64,000 nt of DNA from Heterohyrax brucei (Eukaryota > Chordata > Mammalia > Hyracoidea > Procaviidae). Position numbers and translations under genes: made by a program. The DNA is taken from the NCBI GenBank assembly GCA_028571685.1, contig CM053156.1, positions 84,757,049 to 84,821,048 of the forward strand. The letters run 5' to 3'. The notes beneath the pieces are model-generated. The model was given only the letters and a program-made list of their open reading frames with translations. It had not been told where the DNA came from and did no database searches. Positions 1 to 10,512 of the stretch are shown here, piece after piece; the first letter of the stretch is position 1; the number at the start of each line of letters is the position of its first letter.

Positions 1-93
1 GCTGCGTCTGTCTCTCTGGGTAGGGGGATGGAGAGATGATGAATTCGGTGCGTTCTTCCAGGTCCTCACAGTCTCTAGGGCCCGTGGACCCCC

Positions 94-306
94 AAACAAA
101 CCAAACCTATTGCTGTGGGATCCATTCAGACTCATGGCAATCCCACGCGTTACAGAGTAGATTTGCTCTGTAGCAGTTTCTTGGCCATAATTTTAACGGA
201 AACAGATTGCCAGGCCATTCTTCTGCATGACTGCTGTGTGGGTTTAGAACACCAAACTTTAGTAGTGAACCGCAAACATTGGCACTGTCCTGGGAAACCT
301 CCTTGG
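94..306 (-). repeat. AfroSINE, long form
   Basis: Reading right to left, this has the SINE order: a degraded head, the central block, then the 'ACAGAGTAGA' block and the 'ACCAAACCTATTGC' A-rich tail at the left edge. It is strongly diverged in the tRNA-like head (about 230-306). Confidence 0.75.
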
Positions 307-551
307 ATGTGGGGTGTCTGACAGAGTCTCACATCCTTCCTACGTTTTTTTAAACTTAAAAGTCCATTTGAACATCTGTGTAGCACCCAGGCTTTCAGAC
401 TGTTCCGTGAAAAAACGCACCCACTGCAGCTACCAAAAATACTTTTCTTTGCTGTAAATTTTAAGAATTTTTAGATTTTAATAACTGGGTTTTGCCAGGA
501 ATAAATTGTTCACTTTGCATTCGTGATTCACTTTATTCAAGTTTCCGTGTG

Positions 552-720
552 AAGTGCTCAGCTGCTCATGAAAAGGTCTAGCGTGGGAACCCCCCACCCT
601 TTCTCGGGAGGCAAGACCTGGCAGTCGGCACACTTCAGTCTAGAAAACCTTAGGGGGTAGTTCCCCTCTGTCATATAGAGTCCCTGTGAATCGGAATCAA
701 CTCAGTGGCACACAGCAACA
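552..720 (+). repeat. AfroSINE, long form, 5'-truncated
   Basis: It begins within the tRNA-like head (GTGCTCAGCTGCT). It continues through the long-form block (AAGACCTGGCAGTC), AGTTCCCCTCTGTCA and the tail GAATCGGAATCAACTCAGTGG. Confidence 0.8.
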
Positions 721-1130
721 CAGATAAAGCAAAGACTGAAAATAAGAGAACACTTTGAAAGGGCTTTACGCTGACAAATTTGATACTTTACAAGACACCG
801 TAAGTTTCCTGGAAAGACTCCAGGTACTCTAGTTAAGAGGAAGGCATTAGAGCTGTATCCATTGAATCGAATCAGTAGTTTAAGATCTAACAATCCAGGT
901 GTTAACAGTCTTTCCCGTTGATTCCAATCCTCATTAGCATGGGAGAACCAGCGTTCTGCAGTTCTGGAAGAACAGCAGCCTGGATCTGCAGGTTAAGTCG
1001 CAGCAGGGAGGTAGAAGGACCTTTTCTGAGGCATAGTTGGAACTGCAACTCTCCCGGGCTGACTGGGTGCCCACCGTCATCTACAAGGGAGACTGGCATT
1101 CCACATCACGCCCCCTGGGGTACCTGCAGG

Positions 1131-1280
1131 AAACCCTGGTGGTGTGGTTAAGTGCTACAGCTGCTAAACAAAAGTTCAGCAGTTCAAATCCACCAGGTGT
1201 TCCTTGGAAACTTTATGGGGAAGTTCTACTCTGACCTATACAGACACTATGAGTCAGAACCAACTCCACAGCAATGGGTT
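1131..1280 (+). repeat. AfroSINE, short form
   Basis: A near-complete short-form copy: AAACCCTGGTGGTGTGGTTA head, GTTCAAATCCACCAGGTG middle, GAAGTTCTACTCTGACC block and GAGTCAGAACCAACTC tail. It lacks the central block of the long form. Confidence 0.88.
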
Positions 1281-1440
1281 AGGGGACCCGCAAAGGCTGG
1301 TGCTGTGCTGAAGGCCCCGCTCTGTTCTTCTGCTGTGAATCTCAGCTTTGTTTATTTTGTTTTTCCAAGTCAATGTGATTTCATGTAGTTTATTGGATAG
1401 CTTCTTTCACAGCTATGAGAATGATACCTTTTTATCACAT

Positions 1441-1590
1441 ACCTGGTGGTGTAGTGGTTAAGAGCCTGGCTGCTAACCAGAAGGTCAGCAGTTCAAGTCC
1501 ACCAGCCACTCCTTGGAAACCCTACAGGACAGCTTCTACTCTGTGCTGCAGGGCCACTGCAAGTTAGAATGGACACAATGGCAATAGGTT
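1441..1590 (+). repeat. AfroSINE, short form
   Basis: Head ACCTGGTGGTGTAGTGGTTA and body GGTCAGCAGTTCAAGTCCAC are well kept. The tail is followed by a T/G-rich stretch (1590-1620). Same orientation and form as the copy 160 bases upstream. Confidence 0.9.
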
Positions 1591-1796
1591 GTTTTTGTGT
1601 GTGTGTTTTTGTTTGTTTGGGTATCATATACCAAATCCACAACTACGTTTAGGTTTTTGGTCCCTCTTTTATGGTCTTTTTTGTTTATTTTTGTTGAACT
1701 ACGGCCATATTCTTTAGTTGTTTGAGAAATACTGTTTTCAGTATAATGTTAAAAGGTAAATTCTGCTATTTCAACAGTGTTAGACAGCAGTGCGAC

Positions 1797-1960
1797 AGCA
1801 CACAGTAACCCCCACCAACCCCAATCCCACTCCCCTTAAGCAATGATCTGGGTCTCCGTTAGGATTCTCGGCTGGATTAAGGAGCTAGAGCCCAGCCTGG
1901 GAGCCAGCATTTCAAAGGGAGGTGACTCACTCACTTGGAGCCAGCCGAGGGACGTTCCGA
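1797..1960. repeat. Unclassified repeat, copy A
   Basis: About 130 bases are similar to 16537-16680: shared AATCCCACTCCC, then GAGCCCAG(C/T)CTGGGAGCCAG and (C/T)ATTTCAAAGG, ending in an AGCCAAGGGA-like block. It does not look like AfroSINE, RTE, L1 or MIR. Family unknown to me. Confidence 0.55.
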
Positions 1961-2429
1961 GTGGTCCCAACCCTTCTGTTGAGAACGGAAAGACCTCCAT
2001 GGGGGTGGCGGGGTCAGGATTGAAGGAGCACGCTGCTTTCTCCCTGCTGGGCAGCATGCTGGGTGTTCAGTGCCTGGGTCTGCTGAGACTGGGTGCTGAG
2101 TGCCCGCTCAGGCGTTTACAGCAGGTGGTAGAATCTGACGCCTAGGTGCCCGGGAAAAGGTGGATGGTCTTTGGTTTAAGAGTTGGGCTTTGATGACCGA
2201 GACTGTGGGAGGTGCATAAGAACCTGAGACGAAGGTAGGCCCGACCAGAGGCTCACCACCGTCGGGGTCCAGACCCCTAGGAAGAGCTGATGAAAGTGCT
2301 GATACCTCCTCAGGAGGAAAAGATAGATGCGCCCAGGGACACACGGTTACGCGGAACCAAAGTCTGCCCAGTCTCCGGGCCCAAGTCCTCGGGTTAGAAA
2401 TCCTCTGCAGAAGCACATTGATGAGCATG

Positions 2430-2850
2430 TATGGAGGTGTGTGTGCATGCATGTGTGCGTGTGTATGTGGGGTGATGCATATGCTCATATACTGTGTATG
2501 CGCACTCAAGTCGGCAGGGGGCAGGTGCGCAGCATGTACGCATTCATGGGTTTGCGCATGCGTAAATGCATGTATACATGCGTGTGTGCGTATCTGCACG
2601 TATATGTGCGTGCTGCGTGCCTGCGTGCCTACGTGCCTGCGTGCCTGCGTGTCGCGTGCCTGCGTGCCTTTGTGCCTACGTGTCTGCGTGCCTGCGTGTC
2701 GCGTGCCTGCGTGCCTTTGTGCCTACGTGTCTGCGTGCCTGCGTGCCTTCGTGCCTACGTGTCTGCGTGCCTTGGTGCCTACGTGCCTGCGTGCCTGCGG
2801 GCCTGCGGGCCTTGGTGCCTACGTGTCTGTCATGCCTACGTGTTTAGGGA
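2430..2850. repeat. TG-rich tract and GCCTGCGT minisatellite
   Basis: 2430-2600 is an imperfect TG/CATG alternating tract. From about 2600 to 2850 it becomes an array of an 8-base unit (GCCTGCGT / GCCTACGT / GTCTGCGT). A higher-order 47-base unit occurs twice in succession (2654-2700 and 2701-2747), differing only near its end. No stop codon occurs in the unit, so long cysteine/arginine-rich open frames run through it; they are not a gene. Confidence 0.92.
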
Positions 2851-3290
2851 GCAGTCCGCCTCACGTGAGAATGTCCAGGTCCAGGTGACTTGCTTAATCG
2901 AGTCTCCATCTTTTGTCCTTCTGTGCTGGTTGTTCCCCAGCCCCCGGCGGTCCGCCCTTCCTCCTTCCTCCCTCCCATCGTCCAAAGCACGTTGTGTCTG
3001 CTTTTGGATTCACCTTCCTGCCTGTCGCCTCCCCCGCTTTGTACATATTATACGGCACCCTTAGAACAGTGCAGACAAGGAGAGAACATGGGTGACAGCT
3101 CCCGGTTCTTCTTCACCCCTCCCCTCTTCCCGTCTCAAGAAATAGGGGTGGTATACCTGAAAAATGGGGAACTGGCGATTGCTGTTTCATGTACTTTTAC
3201 AACAACAAATGTAGATGGCGCAGGTTGTATCTTTCTCCTTGCTTAATACTTCGCAACCGTGAGTACACCACCCCAGCAGTTACTTGAAGG

Positions 3291-3490
3291 TCCCTGGGTG
3301 GTGTAGTCGTTACAGCACTCGGCTGCCAACCCAGAGGTAGGCGGTTTGAACCCGCCCGTCACCCTAAAAGAGAAAGATGTGGCAATCTGCTTCCTTCAAG
3401 ACTTATAGCCTTGGAAACCCCATGGAGCAGTTCTACTGTGTTCTGCAGAGTCCCTGTGAGTCAGAATTGACTGAGTGGCAGTGGGTTTTA
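3291..3490 (+). repeat. AfroSINE, long form, full length
   Basis: TCCCTGGGTGGTGTAGTCGT head, AGAGAAAGATGTGGCAATCT long-form block, CCCCATGGAGCAGTTCTACT block and GAGTCAGAATTGACTGAGTG tail are all present. Confidence 0.92.
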
Positions 3491-3615
3491 TACCTACTTC
3501 AAAGTCTGCGGGTGGCACAAGTGGTTTTCCTTTAACTATTAACCCAAATGTTGGCAGTTTGAACCCACACAGTGGCACCTTGGGAGAAGAGCCTGGCAGT
3601 CTTCTGTAAAGACTT

Positions 3616-3706
3616 GTTGTTGTTGGATGCCGGGTGGGGTTTGTATTGCTAACCCTCCGGTTAGCAGCTGAGTGCTCAACCATTGTGCCGCCAGGTCTCC
3701 TTTCCA
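3616..3706 (-). repeat. AfroSINE nested insertion with target-site duplication
   Basis: A minus-strand copy starts with GTTGTTGTTGGATGCC and ends at CAACCATTGTGCCGCCAGG. It is flanked by identical TAAAGACTT at 3607-3615 and 3707-3715, a clear target-site duplication inside the outer plus-strand SINE. The middle of the SINE is deleted. Confidence 0.85.
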
Positions 3707-3727
3707 TAAAGACTTAAAAAAGAAGTC

Positions 3728-3857
3728 ATCTCAAACAAGTCATTTCCAATCCACAGTAACGGCCACATCCTTCTTCCCCAGAGCAGCTGATGGGTTGAAC
3801 CAGCGACCTTTTGGTTGACAGCTGACATTGTAACCACTGAGCCAGTAAGGTGCCCTT
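3728..3857 (-). repeat. AfroSINE, second nested antisense copy
   Basis: GGCCACATCCTTCTTCCCCA, GACCTTTTGGTTGACAGC and GTAACCACTGAGCCAGTAAG give the reversed SINE order. It sits between the inner copy at 3616-3706 and the resumed outer SINE. Confidence 0.75.
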
Positions 3858-4109
3858 GGTAAATATCACAGTCTAGGAAACTGTATGGGGCAGTTCTACT
3901 CCATGACACATGGAGTTGTCGTGAGTTAGAATTAACTTGATGACAACTAGTTGGGTCATTTTGTTTTGATTTGATTATAGCTGTTTAGATACTGATGCAA
4001 TGTGTCCATGAAAGAAAAAAGGTTTGCAGGATAGACACCTGGTTGTATGAAGAAATGAGAGGTCAGAAGGGCTGAGCTCTGTACCCAACAACACACAGCA
4101 ACTAAGATA

Positions 4110-4642
4110 GATCTGGTGTACCATAAGCAGAAGGCTTTAACAAAGAAACGATTATTCTCACGTACTCCAGTAGGCTACAAGTCAAGAATTCAGGGTGCCA
4201 GCTCCAGGAAGTGCACTCTGTCTTTTGGCTCTGGAGGAAGGTCCTTGTGTTGGATTAGTCTTTTGGGGTCTGAGAGCATCCTGGCGCAGGAACCTCGGGT
4301 CTGAGGGACACATGCTGCTCTTGGTGCTGCTTCTTGATGGTATGAGATCTGAACTCTCTGCTTGCTTCCCTTTGCTTTGGTCTTTTGTAGGATAAAAGGT
4401 GGTACAAGCCCCACTCCAGGGAAACGCCCTGTACATTGGAGCCCAGAGGTGACCTTAGGAAAGGTGTCATAGTCCCACCCTAATCCTCTTTAACATAATC
4501 CAGTCTGTTAACCACAGGCAGAGATTAGAATTTACAGTCTAGGGAAATCACAAAATAGAGGGCAATCACACCATAGTGGGAGTCATGGCCCAGCCAAATT
4601 GCTACGCACATTTCTGGGGGACACAGTTTGTCTCATGATACC
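4110..4642 (-). repeat. MaLR-type LTR, copy 1
   Basis: About 530 bases align end to end with 22005-22532 on the same strand. Shared blocks are AACAAAGAAACGATTATTCT, GGAGGAAGGTCCTTGTGTTG, GAGGTGACCTTAG, CCCACCCTAAT and CACAAAATAGAGG. The right-hand end (GGGGGACACAGTTTG) is the reverse of the usual start of MaLR LTRs. No internal coding region is attached, so it is probably a solo LTR. Confidence 0.65.
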
Positions 4643-4734
4643 TGGTAAACCCCAGTGACTCAAGCTCTTTCTCCTATTCTACCTGAAGACAATGAGTATG
4701 AGGTTGCCCTAGCTCTTCCTTTTCCAAACTCACT

Positions 4735-4965
4735 GCTGCATGCATTGAGCACCTACTGTGTGCCAGGCGTGGTACTAAGCTCTTTAAACACGTCACAGTG
4801 ACTTCACAAAGCAGCTGCTGTATTGTCCTCAGTGTGTAAATGGAAAGACTTGGAAGCACGGAGAATGAATTTTGCACCCAGCTGGGAAGTGGCAGGGAGA
4901 TTTGTGAACCCCCGCCATCTAGCTCCAGAGACCGTAGATCTAACCACTGCCCTCTCTTGACCTCT
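4735..4965 (-). repeat. MIR
   Basis: TTGAGCACCTACTGTGTGCC is the diagnostic reversed 3' region of MIR. It is followed by degraded core and by GGGAAGTGGCAGGGAGATTT, then CTCCAGAGACCGTAGATCTA near the tRNA-like end. Confidence 0.8.
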
Positions 4966-4990
4966 CTCTGGAATGTGTGGTGTGTCAGCT

Positions 4991-5625
4991 TCATCTTGCT
5001 CCTGTAACAAACTACAGTAAACTTGGTGACGATGTACATGGCACAAATTTATTATTTTACAATTGGAGTGGTTGGAAACAACCTGGTGGTTTGACATGTA
5101 AGCGCTTGGCTGCAAACCGAAAGGTGGATGGTTTAAAGCTGCCCAGTAGTTTTGTAGGAGGAAAAACTGGTGATCGGCTCCCATCAAGAAGATAGCCTAA
5201 GAAGGCTGCTGGGATGGGTATGCTCTGTCGTGGGGGGTCACTGTGAGATGAAATGGACTCAGTGGCACCTAATGACAGCAGAGGTCGGAAGTCTTCAGTG
5301 GGAAGTGGTGTTCCTTCTGGAGGCCTTTTCCATCGTCAAAGACTGCCCACACTCCTTGGCTTGTGGTCCCCTCCTCACCTTCCAAGTTGACCACTCCAGC
5401 CTGGGCTTCCAAGGTCCCTTCTGTCTGACTCTGACCCTTCTGCCTCCCTCTTCTGAGGACTCAGTGATTCCACCGAGAGAATCCACCTAGAGAATCCAGG
5501 ACAGTCTCCCTGGCCCCAGACCCTTAACTTTATCACATCTGCCAGGTCCCTTTTTGCCACATAGGGTAACATATTCTTAGGTTCTGGGGGTTGGATGGGG
5601 ACAGCTTTGAGGGGCTTACCATATT
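4991..5625 (-). repeat. MaLR-type LTR interrupted by a SINE
   Basis: CCTGTAACAAACTACAGTAA and CACAAATTTATTATTTTACA precede the SINE at 5074-5281. GGCTTGTGGTCCCCTCCTCA, CTTTATCACATCTGCCAGGT and GTAACATATTCTTAGGTTCT follow it. This order matches reversed MLT1-like LTRs. No coding content. Confidence 0.65.
5074..5281 (+). repeat. AfroSINE, long form, inside an LTR
   Basis: ACAACCTGGTGGTTTGACAT head, CTTGGCTGCAAACCGAAAGG body and a CAGTGGCACCTAATGACAGC tail. This tail variant resembles the RTE 3' end more closely than the 'GGCAACGGGTTT' variant. It interrupts the LTR 4991-5625. Confidence 0.85.
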
Positions 5626-5639
5626 TGGTTATTTCCATC

Positions 5640-6030
5640 TCGTAGGATAACAACAACAAAAGGCATTTTTAAATGTCTTCTCAGACCTTCATTTCACTGG
5701 AAAAACCCGTCAATCAGGCAAAACTAGGTTTATTAGCCCTCCTTGGGCTACGGAGAAACCACGTCAACAGTCTCAGTAACGTCTCAAATTGGAGAAATTA
5801 GAGACTGGTATTTATAGGGTTTTAGGGCCCTGGTTGGATGGTTTTAAAGCAGGGTTTAGGAGGGTTTAGGAGGGGGGAGCAGGTTGGGATGGGGCAGAGC
5901 CTCTGATGGAACAGCTCTGGAATGGTGGAGCAGGGAGCGTTTGAAGGGAAAACCAGGCATCATCTTACCTTCTAGAAGCTAGGACTTCCTGGAACAAGCA
6001 GCCAGGTGACTTTTCCCTGATCCCAGCATT
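5640..6030. other. Stretch without recognised feature
   Basis: No gene or known repeat recognised. A TTTATTAGCCCTCCTTGGGC start and purine-rich GGGTTTAGGAGGGTTTAGGA (about 5855-5875) are the only notable elements. Confidence 0.4.
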
Positions 6031-6040
6031 GCTTAACGCT

Positions 6041-6202
6041 GGAGTATGGACTCCAACTCATGGTGACCCAGTATATGTCAGAGTGGAAATGTGATTCCCT
6101 AACATTTTCAATGGCTGATTCTCCAAAAACAGATCACCAAAATCTTTCTTCTGAGCTGCCTCTGGGTGGACCCCAATTGCCAATTCATAGTTAGCAGCAA
6201 AG
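6041..6202 (-). repeat. AfroSINE, degraded
   Basis: CCAACTCATGGTGACCCAGT, AACAGATCACCAAAATCTTT and CTGCCTCTGGGTGGACC follow the reversed long-form order. The head is lost near 6200. Confidence 0.65.
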
Positions 6203-6240
6203 AACATAGTATTTGTACCATCCAAGGGCCCTTTTGTTTC

Positions 6241-6719
6241 TTTTGTTACTGTCGTGTGCCGTCAGGTTGATTGTGAGCCTCAGCAATCCTGTATGACAGA
6301 GGAGAATTGCCGTAGCATTCTCTAGGCTGTGATCCTTACATCTGTGATCTGTCTTGGAAGTACAACCAGAACGCTCCTTAGGGTGCAGATAGCGATATTT
6401 CTGTCTTATGTCCTTTGGACGTGGTATCAGGAGGGACCAGTCCCTGGAGAAGGACATCATCTTTGGTGAAGTAGGTAAGTGAAGAAGAGAAAGACCCTCG
6501 ATAAAATGGGTCAACACAGCGTCTACAACAGTGGCCTCAAAGCCAACAGCTGTGGGTCACTGAGGATTGGAAATGACTGGACGGCACCTAACAACAGCAG
6601 AAGGTCTTTACAGGAGCACATGGCCAGGGCTTTTTTCCCAGGGGCTGCTGGTGCATTGAAACTGCCAGCCTTCCAGTTAACAGCGGAGTGCTTAACCACT
6701 GTACCACCAGGGCTCCTTT
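6241..6719 (-). repeat. AfroSINE split by an RTE insertion
   Basis: The left part (6241-6339) ends at GGCTGTGATCCTTACA. The right part (6601-6719) resumes at GGTCTTTACAGGAGCACA and runs to TTAACCACTGTACCACCAGG. The TTTACA/CTTACA words at both edges may be the target-site duplication of the inserted RTE. Confidence 0.8.
6341..6600 (+). mobile_element. RTE LINE 3' end
   Basis: GATCTGTCTTGGAAGTACAA, AGTCCCTGGAGAAGGACATC, ACCCTCGATAAAATGGGTCA and GACGGCACCTAACAACAGCA match the end of the RTE seen at 17165-18283. It is 5'-truncated, within the C-terminal coding part. Confidence 0.85.
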
Positions 6720-6839
6720 GTGTTGGTTTAATGAACATTGATTCTATGGCACTCGACAACAGTTACAGGAACCACCACCATCTCTCTGTTTGCTGCGTGA
6801 TGGTGGCTGCGTGCTGCAGCGAGGGTAGCGGCTATTTGG

Positions 6840-6983
6840 ACGGTGAGTCAGTTCCCACTCACGGTCACCCTACAAGGCAGAGTAGAAGCACCCCACAGAG
6901 TTTCCAAGCAGCCCCTGCTGGACTCGAACTGCTGATATTTTGGTTAGCGGCCACATCACTTAACCAGTATGCCACCAGGGTTT
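6840..6983 (-). repeat. AfroSINE, short form
   Basis: GTGAGTCAGTTCCCACTCAC tail region, CAGAGTTTCCAAGCAGCCCC, GGACTCGAACTGCTGATATT and CAGTATGCCACCAGGG head, in reversed order. Confidence 0.85.
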
Positions 6984-7630
6984 CTCTAATACCAGTATGG
7001 CCAACAGGCTTCATTCAGCACAGCTTCTGAGAGAGACTAGGAGGAAAGGCCTGGTGATCTACTTAGAAAACCCGCCAAGGAAAACCTTGAGGATTGCGAA
7101 TGTCTAATTCACCACTCATCATGAGGCTGACAGGTACCTGGTGGCGTTGTGCTTGGTGTCTCCCAGAGTCGGGCTAACACTAACAGAGGAAAATGCTTAG
7201 CTTGTGAGACACAGCCTGCAAGGGGCCAGCGCTGACGTCCTCCAAGGCTGTCACTTCCTGAAAGCCAGGGTGCAGTGCAGGGTAATAGCCCATGAGCTCC
7301 CTGCACAGATGCTGGACTTCCTTGTAACTTTCGAGAAGCAGTGAATAGCAGCATTCATTCATCAGCGTCTCAGACTGTACCTTCACCCAAGCGGCTGTGA
7401 GAAGGGCCCACCTCCGTCAGCTGGTAGACACAAGGGGTAGAGGAAAACACGTGCCTGCTTCCTGGGCTCTTCCGGGTAGTTTCTGCACTGGGCCGTGCCC
7501 AGGCCTTTCTGTACTCAGTGGGCAGAGTTTTGTCTAAGACTGCCTTACTTCGGCCTTGGCTCCCACAGCATTCTCACCATCCAATTAGACAAGTTTTTGA
7601 GCTCTCTGGAAACATGTCTCTGCTTAATAG

Positions 7631-7818
7631 AAAAACTTCGAATCGATTTCGACACCCAGTGATCCTATGAGACAGTAGAACTGCCCCACAGAGTTCCCAA
7701 GGCTGTAATTTTTATGGAAGCAGACAGCCACATCTCTCTCAAAGAAGAGCTGGTGGGTCCCAACCACTGACCCTTCAGTTAACAGCCAAGGGCTTTAACC
7801 CCTGCCCTACCAGGGCTC
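7631..7818 (-). repeat. AfroSINE, long form
   Basis: TATGAGACAGTAGAACTGCC, TGTAATTTTTATGGAAGCAG and TTTAACCCCTGCCCTACCAG define a nearly complete reversed copy. Confidence 0.87.
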
Positions 7819-7829
7819 TTCATAGTTAC

Positions 7830-7953
7830 CAGTGGCTGCAACAGTGAGCTCAAGCGTCAGACGCTTGTGAGGCCGGCACAGATAGGGCGGCATTTCGCCC
7901 TGTTGTTCACAGTGTCTCTATGAGTTGGAACCAACTCAGCACATCTAGCAACA
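7830..7953 (+). mobile_element. RTE 3' terminal fragment
   Basis: CAGTGGCTGCAACAGTGAGC and the terminal TATGAGTTGGAACCAACTCA ... CTAGCAACAA match the last about 125 bases of RTE. It abuts the head end of the minus-strand SINE 7631-7818. Confidence 0.75.
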
Positions 7954-8089
7954 AGTGTTTCATGCTTTGGTGCCTCCCGCGGGGCTTGCCTAGCCCAAGA
8001 GGAAATTAACAGACATGTATATGTGACTTATAATTTATAAATATGATCATGAAAGTGATACATGGTCTTGATATTCAGACTCGAACCAC

Positions 8090-8165
8090 TACCAACCAAA
8101 AATCCCAGCCCATTGACAGTGAGGTGATTCCCACTCCTGGTGAGCCCTTGTATGTGGGAGTCCTT
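8090..8165 (-). repeat. AfroSINE tail fragment
   Basis: AAAATCCCAGCCCATTGACA, then GATTCCCACTCCTGGTGAGC resembles the reversed SINE tail. The remainder is not recognisable. Confidence 0.5.
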
Positions 8166-8760
8166 TAATTTAGGAAGCCCTCAGAGCTGTGCTAACCCCA
8201 TGACAACAGCTGCAGTTCCTGGAAACTTGCCTTCACAGGTGAGCACAAGGCTGTTCTTCTGTCTCTCTGTCATAGCAGGAAAAACTAGAATAACCTAAAA
8301 GTGGCCGTCCAGCAGAGTGGGGTTCACGGCGTCCATGTCAAGATCTATCCAAGTGCTGGAACGGCGCCAGCGGTGTGAAAAATGGCAAGGAAACTAGAGA
8401 AGGTAGCGGGAAAGGATGACCCAGACTGTCCTGCCGAGAACAAAGCAGCCGTTAACATCCCCTCGCTTTGCACATAGATATGTATATTAGGGCCTCAACA
8501 AGGGCCTTAGAATGCAAATCAGTTAAGTAGCAGTCTCTTCAATAGTATAAAAAGATTGTATTCTGGAGCTGCTGGATGTTTGAAAAGAAAACAGGCTCAG
8601 CATCAAAACAAACAGAAATTGCAGAAAAAGAACAAGGGTGAAGGGTGGGTTCTTCAGACCTGTGTTGTTTCCCTTGTGTGTTAATGCCAGTGTGAAACGC
8701 TCGGGAGCCGCCCGGATGAAGGAGGTCTGTTTTGCCTGAACTGGGCTGCAAAAGTCAAAA

Positions 8761-8908
8761 AGTCACTGCTGTTGAGTCAGTTCTAACCCATAGCGACGCG
8801 GTAGGTCAGAGGAGAACTGCCCCATAGAGTTTCCAAGGAGCGCCTGGCAGATTTGAACTGCTGACCATCTAGTTAGCAGATGTAGCACTTATCCACTACA
8901 CCACTGGG
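8761..8908 (-). repeat. AfroSINE, short form
   Basis: GTTGAGTCAGTTCTAACCCA, GTTTCCAAGGAGCGCCTGGC and CACTTATCCACTACACCACT give a full short-form copy in reverse. Confidence 0.88.
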
Positions 8909-8945
8909 CAGCAAAAGGAAGGAAATTCAATTTTATCCCTCAACC

Positions 8946-9145
8946 GAAAAACCAAACCTATTGCCATGGGGTTGATTCAGACCCCTAGCAACCCCACAGG
9001 ACAGAGTAGAACTGCCCCGTAGAGTTTCCAAAGTGCAAACAGAAGCAGATGCCACATCTTTCTCCTATAGAACAGCTGGCAGGTTCCAACTGCTGACCTT
9101 GCAGTTAGCAGCTGAGTGCTTAACCATTGTGCTACCAGGCCTCCT
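8946..9145 (-). repeat. AfroSINE, long form, full length
   Basis: ACCAAACCTATTGCCATGGG through CAACTGCTGACCTTGCAGTT to TTAACCATTGTGCTACCAGG is a complete reversed copy only 37 bases from its neighbour in the same orientation. Confidence 0.92.
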
Positions 9146-10439
9146 TCCCAGTCGCTATGAAATGATTAGCACCAGTAATAATAACACTTCTGTGAGTCTC
9201 CGTTGGGTTCGTCTTTAACTACATTGTCACTTTCCTTGAAGTCTGGTGTTAAACTCTCCATGGTCTTCAGCTTTTCCTTAAGGCCACAGAAAAATTGGCA
9301 AGTTTTGGGAAGTGGGCAGAATGCTGTAAGGTATTTGAAGAAAGATCTACTGAAGGAGATCTGTCTGCTGTAGGCTTTCCATTTGAATGTAAGTATTTTT
9401 TTGTTTCCAGACCTGAGTTTTCCTAGACGTGGAGGTTCCCCTTCAATTCCATCAGTAAACGTTAGGTGATGAGCCATAGGATGGATCTGGTTTGATCCCA
9501 TTTATATGAAATATCCAGAACAGCAGATGCATAGAGAACAAAGTTTATTCGTGGTTCCAGGACAAGAGAGGGGGAGGGGAAGTCACTGTGCAGGAAGCGT
9601 GTGGGTGTCTCTGCGTGGTGATGGGTGATTTGGCCTTCAAGCCTAGAGATGGCGCGTGACTTGGTTAATGTAATCAGTGTCACTTAAACACACATGAAAA
9701 ACGTAGAATTGGTAGATATTTCAATACATATGTTTTACCCATTTTTTAAAATTTTGTTTTACATAACTAAAATACTGGGTGGTCAGATGTCCTGGGGATG
9801 GCGATGTCAGTGGTGACCCTGGCAGCAAGACTCTGTCTCCCTGGGACTCTCACTGCAGTGGAGGGCAGTGGGAGCGTTGGCATGGGCACGCAGGCAGGCA
9901 GTCAGAGAAGGGGTGAGTGGAACTGCTAACTGTGGTGACTTCAGTGCCCCTGGTGAGGGGCTTGTTGGAGGGCACCAGCTGTTGGGACCCGACCTCCTGC
10001 CGTCCTTGTCCCTGAGCTTCTCGTCACCTTCAGGCCCTGTCAGGTCTACCCATTCACGATGAGGTCTCTTTGGTGGCAAGGAAGCTCCGTGAGGCCAGGA
10101 TCTCACAGTTGCTGCATCCCAAGTACGTGGGATAGGGCCTACTTAGCTCAGGGTGCCTGCCCAGCCGAGATTCATCCAGGGAGCAATGAAAGGAGACAAC
10201 CCGGGGCGGAGACAGAGATGAAGGTGGGTGGACTGCTGATGGACCGGGTGACCAGGGAGGGTCAATCTGAGAAGGTGACGTAGATAACGGGACACCTGGC
10301 CTGAGAAGGAACCAGTTACCCCAGCCCTGGATACACCACAAAAGGCGTCCTTTTTGAAGGTCAGAGGTCCCCACGTGTGCCATGCTCCCCCAGGGCTCTG
10401 AAGACATTTCTTCCTCCCCCAATCCCAAGAGGCTGAGAA
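9146..10439. other. Stretch without recognised feature
   Basis: About 1.3 kb with no gene or young repeat that I can identify. Open frames around 9807-10451 occur on both strands and overlap each other, which suggests chance rather than coding. Confidence 0.45.
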
Positions 10440-10512
10440 TGTTATTTCCATTCTAGATGTGTGGAAACTGAGGCACAGAGAGAACTAACTGGCTAGTAAG
10501 GGGTGAAGACAG
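10440..10512 (-). repeat. MIR fragment
   Basis: TGTGGAAACTGAGGCACAGA and GAACTAACTGGCTAGTAAGG match the reversed MIR core. Confidence 0.75.

Larger units (their letters stand above)
3502..3955 (+). repeat. AfroSINE split by two antisense AfroSINEs
   Basis: The outer copy runs 3502-3615, breaks in its AAAGACTT block, and resumes at about 3858 (CACAGTCTAGGAAACTGTAT) to its tail near 3955. The gap holds two minus-strand SINE copies, so this is a nested cluster. Confidence 0.8.

Noticed and set aside
2327-3064. Long cysteine/arginine-rich open frames on the + strand
   Set aside because: They translate the GCCTGCGT minisatellite. All three forward frames stay open because the unit lacks stop codons, so this is no evidence of a protein.
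4804-5187. A 127-codon minus-strand frame
   Set aside because: It runs across MIR, LTR and SINE pieces, so it is a chance frame through repeats.
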